DNA from: Paraplanobispora takensis
Lineage (GTDB): Bacteria > Actinomycetota > Actinomycetes > Streptosporangiales > Streptosporangiaceae
DNA length: 64,000 nt
NCBI RefSeq assembly: GCF_016863195.1
Contig: NZ_BOOK01000030.1
Span: 62,001-126,000, forward strand
Direction of reading: 5' to 3'
The position numbers and the translations under genes were made by a program. Below, one piece after another: positions 32,204-40,872 of this stretch (position 1 is its first letter; every line of letters begins with the position of its first letter). Below the pieces are notes generated by a model, which was not told where the DNA came from, made no database searches, and worked only from the letters and a program-made list of their open reading frames with translations.

Positions 32204-33826
32204 ATGGACGTGAACGCACCGGCGAAGGCCGGTACCCGCGAGTGGCTCGCACTGGCCATCCTGGCCCTGCCCACGCTGCTGCTCTCGATCGACATGAGCG
32301 TGCTCTATCTGGCACTCCCCCACCTGAGCTCGGAGCTGGGGGCATCGCTCACCCAGCAGCTGTGGATCACCGACATCTACGGCTTCGTCATCGGCGGCCT
32401 GCTGGTCACCATGGGCCGCCTCGGCGACCTCATCGGCCGGCGCAAGCTGCTGCTCACCGGCGCCGCCGCCTTCACGGTCGCGTCGGTGCTGGTCGCCTAC
32501 TCCACCAGTGCCGAGATGCTCATCTTCTCCCGCGTGCTGCTGGGCGTGGCCGGCGCCACCATCATGCCGTCGACGATGTCGCTGATCGCCACCATCTTCA
32601 AGGACCCCGCGCAGATGGGCACCGCGATCTCGGTGTGGATGGCCTGCTTCATGGGCGGCGTCGCGCTGGGTCCGGTGGTCGGCGGCGTGATGCTGGAGAA
32701 CTTCTGGTGGGGCTCGGCGTTCCTGCTGGCCGTACCGGTCATGCTGCTGCTGCTCGCGACGGGGCCCAAGCTGCTGCCCGAGCACCGTGACCCCGCGGGC
32801 GGCCGGCTCGACCTGCCCAGCGTCGCGCTGTCGATGGCGGCCATCCTGCCCTTCATCTACGGGCTGAAGGAGCTGGCCAAGCACGGCTGGCAGCTCTGGT
32901 ACGGCGTCGCCGTCGTGGCGGGACTCGCCTTCGGCCTGGCGTTCGTGCGGCGGCAGCGCAGGCTGGAGTCGCCGCTGCTCGACCTGAAGCTGTTCAAGCT
33001 GCCGGTCTTCCGGGCCGCGATCTCGATCATGATTCTCGGCGGCGTCGTCAACGGCAGCTTCTTCCTGGTCAGCATGTTCCTGCAGACCGTGGTCGGCCTG
33101 TCGCCGCTGGCGACGGGGCTGTGGGTGGTGCCCTCGACCGCGGCGACCATCACGGGCGTGATGATGGCGCCCGTGATCGCACGGAAGGTGCGCCCCGGGT
33201 ACGTCATCGCGGCGGGCCTGGTGATCATGGCGGCCGGCTACTTCGTGCTGAGCCAGCTCGACACCACCTCCGGTGTGAGCCTGGTGCTGACCGGTCTGGT
33301 CATCGGCTCGATCGGCGCGGGCCCGATGGGCGCGCTCGGCAACGCCCTGATCTTCGGCTCCGTCCCGCCCGAGCGGGCGGGTTCCGCCTCCGCGGTCTCG
33401 GAGACGGGCGGCGAGCTCGGCATCGCGCTGGGCGTGGCCGCGCTGGGCAGCGTCGGCACCGCCGTCTACAGCGCCCAGATCTCCGGCGCCCTGCCCGCGT
33501 CCGTGCCGCCGGCTCTGGCGAACACCGCCGGTGAGGGCATCGCGGGCGCGATCAACGCGGCGCAGCACGCGACGGCGCCCGTGGCCGCCGAGCTGCTCGC
33601 CGCCGGGCGCGAGGCCTTCACCACGGCGGTGAACGCCGCCACCGGCGTCAGCGCGGTCCTCGCCCTGGGACTGGCCGTCGTCGCGGCGGTCGCGCTCAGG
33701 AAGGTGCCGGCGACCGGTCAGCCGCAGGCCGTGGAGGAGCCCGCCGCGGCGGAGGTCACCGCGGCCGAGGTGGCCCAGGGGCCCGCCGCGCAGACCGCCC
33801 AGGAGCCCGAGTCGGCCAAGGTCTGA
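32204..33826 (+). CDS. MFS drug exporter, DHA2 (14-TM) family
   Basis: The 540-residue protein has about 14 membrane segments. It begins EWLALAILALPTLLLSIDMSVLYLALPHL and contains the family motif A-like GRLGDLIGRRKLLLTGAAAFTVASVL and SRVLLGVAGATIMPSTMSLI. DHA2 pumps are common self-resistance and export proteins in antibiotic clusters. The C-terminal 60 residues are Ala/Glu-rich and soluble. It is in an operon between the membrane acyltransferase and the P450 gene, and most likely exports the cluster product by proton antiport. Confidence 0.92.
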   Translation: MDVNAPAKAGTREWLALAILALPTLLLSIDMSVLYLALPHLSSELGASLTQQLWITDIYGFVIGGLLVTMGRLGDLIGRRKLLLTGAAAFTVASVLVAYSTSAEMLIFSRVLLGVAGATIMPSTMSLIATIFKDPAQMGTAISVWMACFMGGVALGPVVGGVMLENFWWGSAFLLAVPVMLLLLATGPKLLPEHRDPAGGRLDLPSVALSMAAILPFIYGLKELAKHGWQLWYGVAVVAGLAFGLAFVRRQRRLESPLLDLKLFKLPVFRAAISIMILGGVVNGSFFLVSMFLQTVVGLSPLATGLWVVPSTAATITGVMMAPVIARKVRPGYVIAAGLVIMAAGYFVLSQLDTTSGVSLVLTGLVIGSIGAGPMGALGNALIFGSVPPERAGSASAVSETGGELGIALGVAALGSVGTAVYSAQISGALPASVPPALANTAGEGIAGAINAAQHATAPVAAELLAAGREAFTTAVNAATGVSAVLALGLAVVAAVALRKVPATGQPQAVEEPAAAEVTAAEVAQGPAAQTAQEPESAKV

Positions 33827-33849
33827 CTCCGTCCGAATCGCTGAGTTCT

Positions 33850-35103
33850 ATGGAGACCACAGTGGAAAGACGCTGCCCCGTTCTCGACACCACCGGCCGT
33901 GACATCCATGCGGAAACCGACTTCCTGCGCGCCCAGGGCCACGCCGTCCAGGTGGAGCTCCCCGGTGGGGTGCTCGCCTGGTCGGTCAACACCTACGAGG
34001 CGGTCAGGCAGCTGCTCGCCGAGCCCGACGTCACCAAGAGCGCGCGCAACCACTGGCCCGCTTTCATCAACGGCGAGATCCCGCCGGACTGGGAGATGAT
34101 CAGCTGGATCGCCATGGACAACATGGTCACCGCGTACGGCAAGGACCACGTCCGGCTGCGCAGGCTGGTCGGCAAGGCCTTCACCCCGCGCAGGACCGAG
34201 GCGATCAAGCCGCGCATCACCGCGCTCACGAACCATCTCCTGGACGCGCTGGAGGCGGCGGAGCCCGGTGAGGTGGTCGACCTGCGCGAGCGCTTCGCCT
34301 ACCCGCTGCCGGCCATGCTGGTCGCGGACCTGATCGGCATGTCGGAGGAGGCCCGCGCGGCCACCGCCAAGGTCATCGACATGATGGTGGACACCACCGT
34401 CACGCCGGACCAGGCGCAGGCGATCCTGTCCGGATGGCGCGGCGCCATGGCCGAGCTCATCGCGGAGAAGCGCAGGAACCCGGGTGAGGACATCACCACC
34501 GACCTGGTGACGGCGCGCGACTCGGACGGCTCGCGGCTGTCCGAGGTCGAGCTCACCGACACGATCTTCGCGATCCTCGGCGCCGGCTCGGAGACCACGA
34601 TCAACTTCTTCGACAACGCGATCACCGCGCTGCTCTCGGACCCCGAGCAGCTCGAACTGGTCAGGTCGGGCCGGTCCACCTGGGACGACGTGATCGACGA
34701 GACCCTGCGGGTGGAGTCGCCGCTGGCGCACCTGCCGCTGCGGTACGCGGTCACCGACATCCACCTCGACGGCGTCACGATCCCCCAGGGCGACCCGATC
34801 CTGATCAACTACGCCGCGGTGGGCCGCGACCCGGCGCTGCACGGGACGGACGCGGGCCGCTTCGACCTCACCCGGCAGGACAAGGAGCACCTGTCGTTCG
34901 GGTACGGGCCGCACTACTGCCTCGGCGCCTCGATCGCCAGGGCGGTCGCCACGATCGGGCTGTCGTCGCTGTTCGAGCGCTTCCCCGAGCTCAGCCTGGC
35001 GGTGGACCGGCAGGAGCTGGTGCCGCTGCCGACGTTCATCATGAACGGGCACCGGGCGCTCCCGGTGCGCCTGACCGCCCCGGTGCCGGCCGCGGTGTCC
35101 TGA
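33850..35103 (+). CDS. Cytochrome P450
   Basis: The 417-residue soluble P450 has VTAYGKDHVRLRRLVGKAFTPRR (C helix), GAGSETTINFFDNAI (I helix, near residue 246), ETLRVESPLAHLPLRY (ExxR with partner Arg) and the heme loop FGYGPHYCLGASIARA with Cys near residue 357. It is a class I bacterial P450 needing a ferredoxin, none of which is adjacent. A GTG at 33862 behind GGAG is a possible alternative start. It is the last gene of the acyltransferase-MFS-P450 operon and is followed by a strong terminator. A hydroxylation or oxidative ring-forming step is likely. Confidence 0.93.
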   Translation: METTVERRCPVLDTTGRDIHAETDFLRAQGHAVQVELPGGVLAWSVNTYEAVRQLLAEPDVTKSARNHWPAFINGEIPPDWEMISWIAMDNMVTAYGKDHVRLRRLVGKAFTPRRTEAIKPRITALTNHLLDALEAAEPGEVVDLRERFAYPLPAMLVADLIGMSEEARAATAKVIDMMVDTTVTPDQAQAILSGWRGAMAELIAEKRRNPGEDITTDLVTARDSDGSRLSEVELTDTIFAILGAGSETTINFFDNAITALLSDPEQLELVRSGRSTWDDVIDETLRVESPLAHLPLRYAVTDIHLDGVTIPQGDPILINYAAVGRDPALHGTDAGRFDLTRQDKEHLSFGYGPHYCLGASIARAVATIGLSSLFERFPELSLAVDRQELVPLPTFIMNGHRALPVRLTAPVPAAVS

Positions 35104-35133
35104 CCCGGCGCCCCGCGACCGGGCGCCCCGTAC

Positions 35134-35177
35134 CGCGAAAGAGCCTCCGCACCGGTCCGGTGCGGAGGCTCTTTCGC
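35134..35177. terminator. Strong bidirectional terminator after the P450 gene
   Basis: CGCGAAAGAGCCTCCGCACCGG pairs with CCGGTGCGGAGGCTCTTTCGCG over about 21 bp. It lies between the P450 gene and the convergent decarboxylase gene. A T-rich CTCTTTC is included in the stem. Confidence 0.88.
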
Positions 35178-35181
35178 GCGG

Positions 35182-36156
35182 TCAGCTCGCCGCGGCGACG
35201 GGGACGCCCGAGTCGGGCTGGGCGAGCCACCACGGGTTCGCCCTGGCCCACTCGACGGTCCGCGCGACGCCCTCGGCCAGCGGGGTCGTCGCCGTCCAGC
35301 CCAGCAGGCGGCGGGCCTTGGAGCTGTCGGGCGCGCGTCGCGGCACGTCCTCGTAGGCGGGGCCCAGCGCGGCCCGCGCGTCCACCTCCACGGTGACCGC
35401 CCCGGTCAGCGCCGCCACCGTGGTGATCGCCTCCCGGACGGTGCTCTCGGTCATGCTGCCCAGGTTGAACACCTCGCCCGCGGCGCCCCTGTCGGCGGCC
35501 AGCACGGTGCCCGCCACCGCGTCCTCGACGTAGGTGAAGCACCTGGTCTGCCGGCCGCCGTCGTACAGCGCGAGCGGCTGCCCGTTGAGCGCCCGGTGAA
35601 CGGTCCGGCTGATCACGAAGGCGGGCCGCTGACCGGGGCCGTAGGCGTTGAAGTAGCGCACGATCGTGGCGTCCAGTCCGTACTGCCTGCAGAAGGCCAG
35701 CGTCAGGTGCTCCGACATGGCCTTGGCCGAGGAGTAGGTCCAGCGGTCGGCGGCGGTGGAGCCGAGCACCCGGTCGGCGTCCTCGGCCCACGGCACGGCG
35801 GGGTTCTTGCCGAACACCTCGCTGGTGCTGGCCACCACCACGCGGGCGCCGACCGCCGCGGCCCGCTCCAGCACGTTCCTGGTGCCCTGGAAGTTGACGT
35901 CGATCACGTCGAGGGGGCGCGCCAGGTAGCGGTCCACCCCGACCTCGGCGGCCAGATGGTAGACCGTCTCCACCCCGGCGCCGATCGCCTCGGCCAGCCG
36001 CGCCCCGTCACGGATGTCCCCGGCGACCGTGCGCACCCCCGGATCGGGCTCGCGGTCGAAGACGGTCACCTCGTCTCCGCGGGCGAGCAGCCGCCGTACC
36101 AGATGCCTGCCGATGAAACCGGAGCCGCCGGTCACGACCACGCGTGCGCCCGCCAT
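35182..36156 (-). CDS. NDP-glucuronate decarboxylase-like SDR (ArnA/UXS type)
   Basis: The 324-residue extended SDR opens VVVTGGSGFIGRHLVRRLLARGDEV. It has ASTSEVFGKNPAVPWAEDADRVLG, RWTYSSAKAMSEHL (Tyr and Lys of YxxxK), VRYFNAYGPG and LALYDGGRQTRCFTYVEDAV. The SEVFG, RWTYS and DGG-Q-RCFT strings match the oxidative decarboxylase of the ArnA/UXS branch better than hexose 4,6-dehydratases or plain 4-epimerases. It would convert NDP-glucuronate, made by the dehydrogenase at 18.6 kb, into an NDP-4-ketopentose or NDP-xylose. A 4-epimerase remains possible. It shares a divergent promoter with the glycosyltransferase gene. Confidence 0.75.
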   Translation of the reverse strand: MAGARVVVTGGSGFIGRHLVRRLLARGDEVTVFDREPDPGVRTVAGDIRDGARLAEAIGAGVETVYHLAAEVGVDRYLARPLDVIDVNFQGTRNVLERAAAVGARVVVASTSEVFGKNPAVPWAEDADRVLGSTAADRWTYSSAKAMSEHLTLAFCRQYGLDATIVRYFNAYGPGQRPAFVISRTVHRALNGQPLALYDGGRQTRCFTYVEDAVAGTVLAADRGAAGEVFNLGSMTESTVREAITTVAALTGAVTVEVDARAALGPAYEDVPRRAPDSSKARRLLGWTATTPLAEGVARTVEWARANPWWLAQPDSGVPVAAAS

Positions 36157-36255
36157 GTCAGCCGGTCCCCGGACGGTCAGCGATAAAACACATGAGACAC
36201 TCCTTGAAAAACGGCATTATTTACACAAAAGAACATCGCGTTTGCCTGATGCTCC

Positions 36256-36297
36256 GCATCTCGTGCATTGCCGGATAACTCGCAAGCCAGGAGATGC
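36256..36297. promoter_or_regulatory. Paired cluster regulatory half-sites, best-conserved copy
   Basis: GCAATGCACGAGATGC (36256-36271, minus) and GCAAGCCAGGAGATGC (36282-36297, plus) are separated by 10 bp and form a 42-bp imperfect palindrome. The starts lie 100 bp (decarboxylase) and 73 bp (glycosyltransferase) away. GATGTT lies 18 bp after the minus half-site and GATGCT 19 bp after the plus half-site. Confidence 0.8.
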
Positions 36298-36369
36298 GTC
36301 GCGAATTCCGCCACCCGATGCTGGTTAGGGGAATTCCACTCCATCGAGGAGTTCGCGAGGGAGCGCTAG

Positions 36370-37668
36370 ATGCGAATCATGCTCACTGTGTGGCCCCAGG
36401 CGTGCCACCTTTACCCCGCCGTGCCGTACGCGCAGGCGTTGCAGCTGGCCGGGCACGAGGTCGTCGTGGCCTGCCCGCCCGGCGCGGCCGACGACATCGT
36501 GGCGGCCGGCCTGACGGCCGTCACGTGCGGCGAGCCCGACACCGGCGGATGGGTCCGCGACGACCTGCCGCCCGACCCTCAGGAGATGGAGAGCCTGGCC
36601 GCGGCCCTGCGGGTGACCAAGGACGAGCGCGACATCTGGGACGTGTTCTTCCAGTACTACCTCATGGGGGTCAGGTTCCACCTCCCGCCGGTGCCGAGCG
36701 AGCAGAACAAGGCGCTGGTCGAGTTCGCCCGGGCGTGGCGGCCGGACCTGGTGCTGTGGGACCCGTGGTTCCCGGCCGGCGCCGTCGCGGCCAAGGTGGC
36801 CGGCGCCGCGCACGGCAGAATCCTGATGGCGCCCGACTACAGCGGCTGGGCCGTCGAGCTGTACGCCGGGCAGACCACGCCGCCCCCCGTCGACCCGCTG
36901 GCCAGGGCGTTGCGCCCGCTGGCCGAGCACTACGGCGTCGAGGTGGACAGCGAGCTGCTGGTCGGCCAGTTCACCATCGACCCGATGCCGCGCGAGATGC
37001 GCCTGTCCCGCGACCTGGCCGCGGTGCCCGTGCGCTGGAGCCCGTACAACGGCGGCGGCGTCAAGCCGGCCTGGCTGTACGACAGGCCGCGGCGCCCGCG
37101 CGTGGCCCTGTCGGTCGGGCTGTCCACCAGGACGTACCACAAGGGCGAATGGCGCGCCCCGAAGGTCTTCGAGGCCGTCGCCGACCTGGACGTCGAGCTC
37201 GTCGCCACACTCAACGCCGACCAGCTCGAAGGCATCTCCTCGATCCCCGCCAACGTGCGCACCGTGGACTACGTCCCGCTGCTGCAGCTCCTGCCGACCT
37301 GCTCGGCCAGCATCAACCACGGCTCCAGCGGCACGTTCTGGGCCTCGGTCGCCGCCGGGGTGCCGCAGCTCGTCGGCGACACCGACGAGCCGCAGCGCGT
37401 CATCGTGGTCGACGGAGAGAACAGCAAGATGGCCGAGCGGAACATCCTGTCCAAGATCGCGACCGCCTACCTGGAGTCGCGCAACGCCGGCCTGCGCCTC
37501 GACCACCAGAAGCAGTCGGTCGAGGAGATCAGGGCCGCGATCGTCGCGGTGCTGGAGGAGCCGCGCTACCGCGACGGCGCCGCCGCGGTGCACAAGGAGT
37601 GGCTGGACCGGCCGGGCCCGGCCGAGATCGTGCCCACCCTGGAGAAGCTCACCGCGCTGCACCGCTGA
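36370..37668 (+). CDS. GT-B antibiotic glycosyltransferase
   Basis: The 432-residue protein resembles the family 1 glycosyltransferases of antibiotic clusters. It begins MRIMLTVWPQACHLYPAVPYAQALQLAGHEVVVACPP and carries the C-terminal nucleotide-sugar region VDYVPLLQLLPTCSASINHGSSGTFWASVAAGVPQLVG. Here NHGSSGT replaces the usual HHGGAGT, so the first His of that loop is missing. It transfers the NDP-activated aminosugar to the scaffold. GAGGGAG precedes the ATG by six bases. A strong terminator follows. No CYP-like activator protein for a DesVII-type enzyme is seen. Confidence 0.88.
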   Translation: MRIMLTVWPQACHLYPAVPYAQALQLAGHEVVVACPPGAADDIVAAGLTAVTCGEPDTGGWVRDDLPPDPQEMESLAAALRVTKDERDIWDVFFQYYLMGVRFHLPPVPSEQNKALVEFARAWRPDLVLWDPWFPAGAVAAKVAGAAHGRILMAPDYSGWAVELYAGQTTPPPVDPLARALRPLAEHYGVEVDSELLVGQFTIDPMPREMRLSRDLAAVPVRWSPYNGGGVKPAWLYDRPRRPRVALSVGLSTRTYHKGEWRAPKVFEAVADLDVELVATLNADQLEGISSIPANVRTVDYVPLLQLLPTCSASINHGSSGTFWASVAAGVPQLVGDTDEPQRVIVVDGENSKMAERNILSKIATAYLESRNAGLRLDHQKQSVEEIRAAIVAVLEEPRYRDGAAAVHKEWLDRPGPAEIVPTLEKLTALHR

Positions 37669-37711
37669 CGGGTTCCGGCCCGGCAGGCTCGGCACCGGCG
37701 GGCTCAGCGCG

Positions 37712-37747
37712 AAGGGCCGCGGACCTCCCCCGAGGTCCGCGGCCCTT
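37712..37747. terminator. Bidirectional terminator after the glycosyltransferase gene
   Basis: AAGGGCCGCGGACCTC and GAGGTCCGCGGCCCTT form a perfect 16-bp stem with a 4-nt loop. It lies between convergent genes. Confidence 0.88.
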
Positions 37748-37766
37748 GAAGCGTGCCGGCCGGGTG

Positions 37767-39194
37767 TCAGCGGTGCAGCTTGACCACGGCCTCCATGTCG
37801 GCGGCCGAGTAGTCGCGCCCGGCCCGCATCTCCTTGAACGCCTCCACGCTGAGGCTGGTCGGCGGGCTGTTGCCGGGGTCGCGGAACCCCGACGACAGCG
37901 CGTACTCGTTGTAGGCGTCGAGGAGCTGCTGCGCCTCCACGGTGGCGAAGGCCATGCGCTCGGCCGGGTCGGCGCCGCGGGCGAGCACGTCGCCGATCGC
38001 CCTGGTCATCACGTCCTGGTTGCCGGCGAAGTCGCCGAACAGCGCGCCCTCGGAGACGGGGACGCCGCTCTGCCCCGCGGGGAAGCGCATGACGTGGTCG
38101 TAGGCCAGCCTGTGGTGCGGGTTGGCGGCGTACCAGCCCTCCTCCTCCAGCAGGTCGTGCGCGGCGTGGGTGAGCGGCAGGAAGCTGTTGGCCTTGTGGC
38201 GCTCGGCGGCGTTGCGCGGGCTGTGCAGGTACATCAGGAACGCCAGCGCGCCCTCCCGGGTCGCCTCGTCCAGCCCTTCGGCCATCCAGAGCGCGGTGCC
38301 GGCGATCGCGTTGCCCACGTACGGCACGCTCGCGTCGTAGGGGAAGATGCCGGCCTCGGCGGCGAAGCCGTTGTCCTCCGCGGCTCTGAACATGTAGTTG
38401 ACGTCGTTGGAGGAGGAGATCCTGATCGCCACGTCCTGGTCGGCGAACGTCTTCAGGGTGCCGGCCCAGTCGGGGATCTTGCCGGTGTAGTGGTAGTGGC
38501 CGTCGCGGTGCAGCCCGCGCCACCACTCCACCCAGCGCAGCATCTCGGGCGAGGCCAGGTCGGCGACGGTGGCCCGGCCCAGCCTGCCGTTGTGCTCGTT
38601 CACGATCAGGCCGCCCTGGGTGGCCAGCGCCTGCTGGGTGAACGTGCCGTGGTTGGACCAGGTGATGGCGTGGGAGGGGCCGTCGCGCAGCGCCGCCACC
38701 CTGGCGCACACCTCCTCCACCTCCTGCCAGGTCCGCGGCAGGCCCTCCACGCCCGCGCGCCTGAGCAGATCGGTGTTGGCGTACAGCAGGCTCGTGGTGC
38801 CCACGGTCGGCATGCACGTCAGGTCGCCGCCGAGGGTGTAGTAGTCACGCAGCGGAGGGATGATGTCGTCGAGCACGACGGGCTCGCCGAGCACCTCGGT
38901 GCGCCCGCCGATCGCCTTCTCCACCGAGGTGAACAGCGGGCGGCCGTCCTGCTGCCGCGAGTCGCGCGCCACCTGGGTCATGTAGAAGTAGTACTCCGAC
39001 AGAGCCGGGACGTGCCCTTCGGCGGCGGCCTCCGCGACCTGCCTGGGAAGCTGCCAGAAATCCTTGCCGTGCACCACCACCTGGTATTCGGGGTGCAGTC
39101 TCTCGAAACCGGCGGCCTGCTGATACCACCGATCCATCCAGCCGGGAAACGTCAGGTCGGGGACCCATACTTCGATCGGAATCCTGTTCTTCAT
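37767..39194 (-). CDS. ABC-type sugar-binding-protein homologue lacking a signal peptide
   Basis: The 475-residue protein has the fold pattern of family 1 extracellular solute-binding proteins: VWVPDLTFPGWMDRWYQQAAGFERLHPEYQVVVHG, TSLLYANTDLLRRAGVEGLPRTWQEVEEV, TQQALATQGGLIVNEHNGRLG and MAFATVEAQQLLDAYNEYAL. The start MKNRIPIEVWV goes directly into the first strand. There is no signal sequence, Tat motif or lipobox, and none in the frame upstream. No permease or ATPase gene is nearby. It therefore probably acts in the cytoplasm, perhaps binding a sugar intermediate or the product. It shares a paired regulatory element with the divergent methyltransferase gene. Confidence 0.8.
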   Translation of the reverse strand: MKNRIPIEVWVPDLTFPGWMDRWYQQAAGFERLHPEYQVVVHGKDFWQLPRQVAEAAAEGHVPALSEYYFYMTQVARDSRQQDGRPLFTSVEKAIGGRTEVLGEPVVLDDIIPPLRDYYTLGGDLTCMPTVGTTSLLYANTDLLRRAGVEGLPRTWQEVEEVCARVAALRDGPSHAITWSNHGTFTQQALATQGGLIVNEHNGRLGRATVADLASPEMLRWVEWWRGLHRDGHYHYTGKIPDWAGTLKTFADQDVAIRISSSNDVNYMFRAAEDNGFAAEAGIFPYDASVPYVGNAIAGTALWMAEGLDEATREGALAFLMYLHSPRNAAERHKANSFLPLTHAAHDLLEEEGWYAANPHHRLAYDHVMRFPAGQSGVPVSEGALFGDFAGNQDVMTRAIGDVLARGADPAERMAFATVEAQQLLDAYNEYALSSGFRDPGNSPPTSLSVEAFKEMRAGRDYSAADMEAVVKLHR

Positions 39195-39225
39195 GAATCC
39201 ATGGTTTATCCGTCTCCGCACCGCC

Positions 39226-39272
39226 GCATCTCCGCTATTGCGCTCGATTCGTCCCCGCACGCACGGAGATGA
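39226..39272. promoter_or_regulatory. Paired cluster regulatory half-sites, divergent promoter
   Basis: GCAATAGCGGAGATGC (39226-39241, minus) lies 32 bp from the binding-protein gene. GCACGCACGGAGATGA (39257-39272, plus) lies 56 bp from the methyltransferase gene. The gap is 15 bp. GATGCT occurs 20 bp after the plus half-site, the same spacing as in the 36.3-kb copy. Confidence 0.75.
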
Positions 39273-39327
39273 CCCGCCGGCCGGGCCGGTGTGATGCTGA
39301 AAGGCGTTTCGCGCGAAGGGATTTGAT

Positions 39328-40872
39328 ATGAGCGTTGACACCACATACGCGCCGGCAGTGCTTCTGGAGGATTTCGCGAATGCGACACCCGACGGGCTCG
39401 ACACGGCCTACGCGCGGCTGGTCGGCGCGCTCTGGTCGCCCGGCACCGCCGAGGACCAGACGCTGTGGGACGGCGGCACGCTCACCGAGCGCGCGCCGTC
39501 GGCGATCCCCGAGCTCATCGACGCACTGGACGGGCTCGACGAGGCACGCACCGGCCGCCTGCTGATCCTGCTGGGCCTGATCGCGGAGGCGGGGCAGACC
39601 GAGGCCGTGCGCGCCGGTCTCGACCGGTACCTCGCCCTGGCCGGACACGCCACCCCCGCCCTCGGCCAGGCCCTGGTCTACCTGCTCGCGCACTTCCCGC
39701 ACGACCGCGACCGGGTGCTCGGCGTCGCCGGCCGGCTCGGCCTGGATTCGGGCGACCGCTCCAGGCTCGACCGGTGCCTGACCCTCATGGACGAGCGGCG
39801 GACCGGCCTGGGCCGGGTCTGGCCCGCCCCCGAGATCTGGCGGCTCACCGACGAGGAGCGCGCCTTCGACGAAGCCTGGATCGGCGCGCTCACCCGGGAG
39901 CAGGCCGAGATCAACTGGCGCAACGACAGCAGGACCGTGTGGGGCTACATGGGGCTCAAGGCCTACTGGTCCGTCCGGCGCGGCCCGGTGGTCGCCGTGC
40001 CCGGGCCCCAGGCGCCGCCGCAGGAGGACGCGACCGGTGACGACCCGCGTCTCGGCCTGTTCGGGCGGCACCTGTCCGCGCTGGTCTGCCCGTCCTGCCG
40101 CGGTCCTCTCGACATCGGCGGGGCGGCCGTGCGGTGCCCGGCCTGCGCGGTCGCCTATCCGGCCTCCCGCGGCATACTCGACCTCACGCAGGCCGTACGG
40201 GACGACGCCGACGATGCGACGGCCGGCCTGCTGAAGAGCCTGGCCGAGATGCCCAGCATGGGCCTGTACTACGAGGCGCTGCTGCGCCCCGAGTACCTGC
40301 GCGTCGCGGGCGGCAACTGGGGCGGCGCGGTCACGCTGGCCGACGAGGACGCCTACATCGCGCGCAGTGTGCGCCCCGTCGACGGCCCCGTGCTCGACCT
40401 CGGGGCGGGCGCGGGCCGCTGGACCGCCGTCGTCGCCGCCGCGGTCGGCGCCGGCCGGCTGCTGGCCCTCGACCTGGGCCTGCCGATGCTGAACGTGCTG
40501 CGCCGCCGTGTGCCCGACGTGCCCGCGGTGCGCGCCAGTGCGCTGGACATCCCGCTGGCCGACGCCAGCATGGGCGCGGTGGTCTGCTGGAATGCCCTGC
40601 AGGCCTTCCCCGACGAGGCGGCGACCGCGATCGCCGAGGTGGGCCGGGTGCTGCGGCCGGGCGGCACGTTCACCCTGATGACGTTCGTGTGGGACGAGGA
40701 CCCCGTCTGCCGTCACTTCCAGGCCGCGCACTACTTCCCCAGCAGGCCGGCCGGCACGTTGCTGTTCGAGCGCGCGCAGCTGGAACGCTGGCTGGCCGAC
40801 GCCGGCATGGTGGTGGTCGAGAGCTCGGGGCCGGAGTCGTTCGTCTTCGTCACCGCGCAGCGGGTGAGCTGA
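39328..40872 (+). CDS. Three-part SAM methyltransferase with zinc ribbon
   Basis: The 514-residue protein has three parts. Residues about 1-235 are an alpha-helical region (LLILLGLIAEAGQTEAVRAGLDRYLALAG) with no recognised family. About 250-285 is a Trm112-like zinc ribbon with two CxxC pairs (CPSCRGPL and CPACAVAYP). About 345-514 is a class I methyltransferase with VLDLGAGAGRWTAVVAAAV, VVCWNALQAFPDEA and VGRVLRPGGTFTLMTF. The methyl acceptor is unknown. The stop is followed at once by the ATG of the flavin oxidase gene (TGAATG), so the pair is co-translated. GAAGGG precedes the start. Confidence 0.8.
   Translation: MSVDTTYAPAVLLEDFANATPDGLDTAYARLVGALWSPGTAEDQTLWDGGTLTERAPSAIPELIDALDGLDEARTGRLLILLGLIAEAGQTEAVRAGLDRYLALAGHATPALGQALVYLLAHFPHDRDRVLGVAGRLGLDSGDRSRLDRCLTLMDERRTGLGRVWPAPEIWRLTDEERAFDEAWIGALTREQAEINWRNDSRTVWGYMGLKAYWSVRRGPVVAVPGPQAPPQEDATGDDPRLGLFGRHLSALVCPSCRGPLDIGGAAVRCPACAVAYPASRGILDLTQAVRDDADDATAGLLKSLAEMPSMGLYYEALLRPEYLRVAGGNWGGAVTLADEDAYIARSVRPVDGPVLDLGAGAGRWTAVVAAAVGAGRLLALDLGLPMLNVLRRRVPDVPAVRASALDIPLADASMGAVVCWNALQAFPDEAATAIAEVGRVLRPGGTFTLMTFVWDEDPVCRHFQAAHYFPSRPAGTLLFERAQLERWLADAGMVVVESSGPESFVFVTAQRVS

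Noticed and set aside
35182-36156. dTDP-glucose 4,6-dehydratase
   Set aside because: The SEVFG, RWTYS and DGG-Q-RCFT strings fit the ArnA/UXS decarboxylase branch, and the usual TDEVYG of RmlB is absent.
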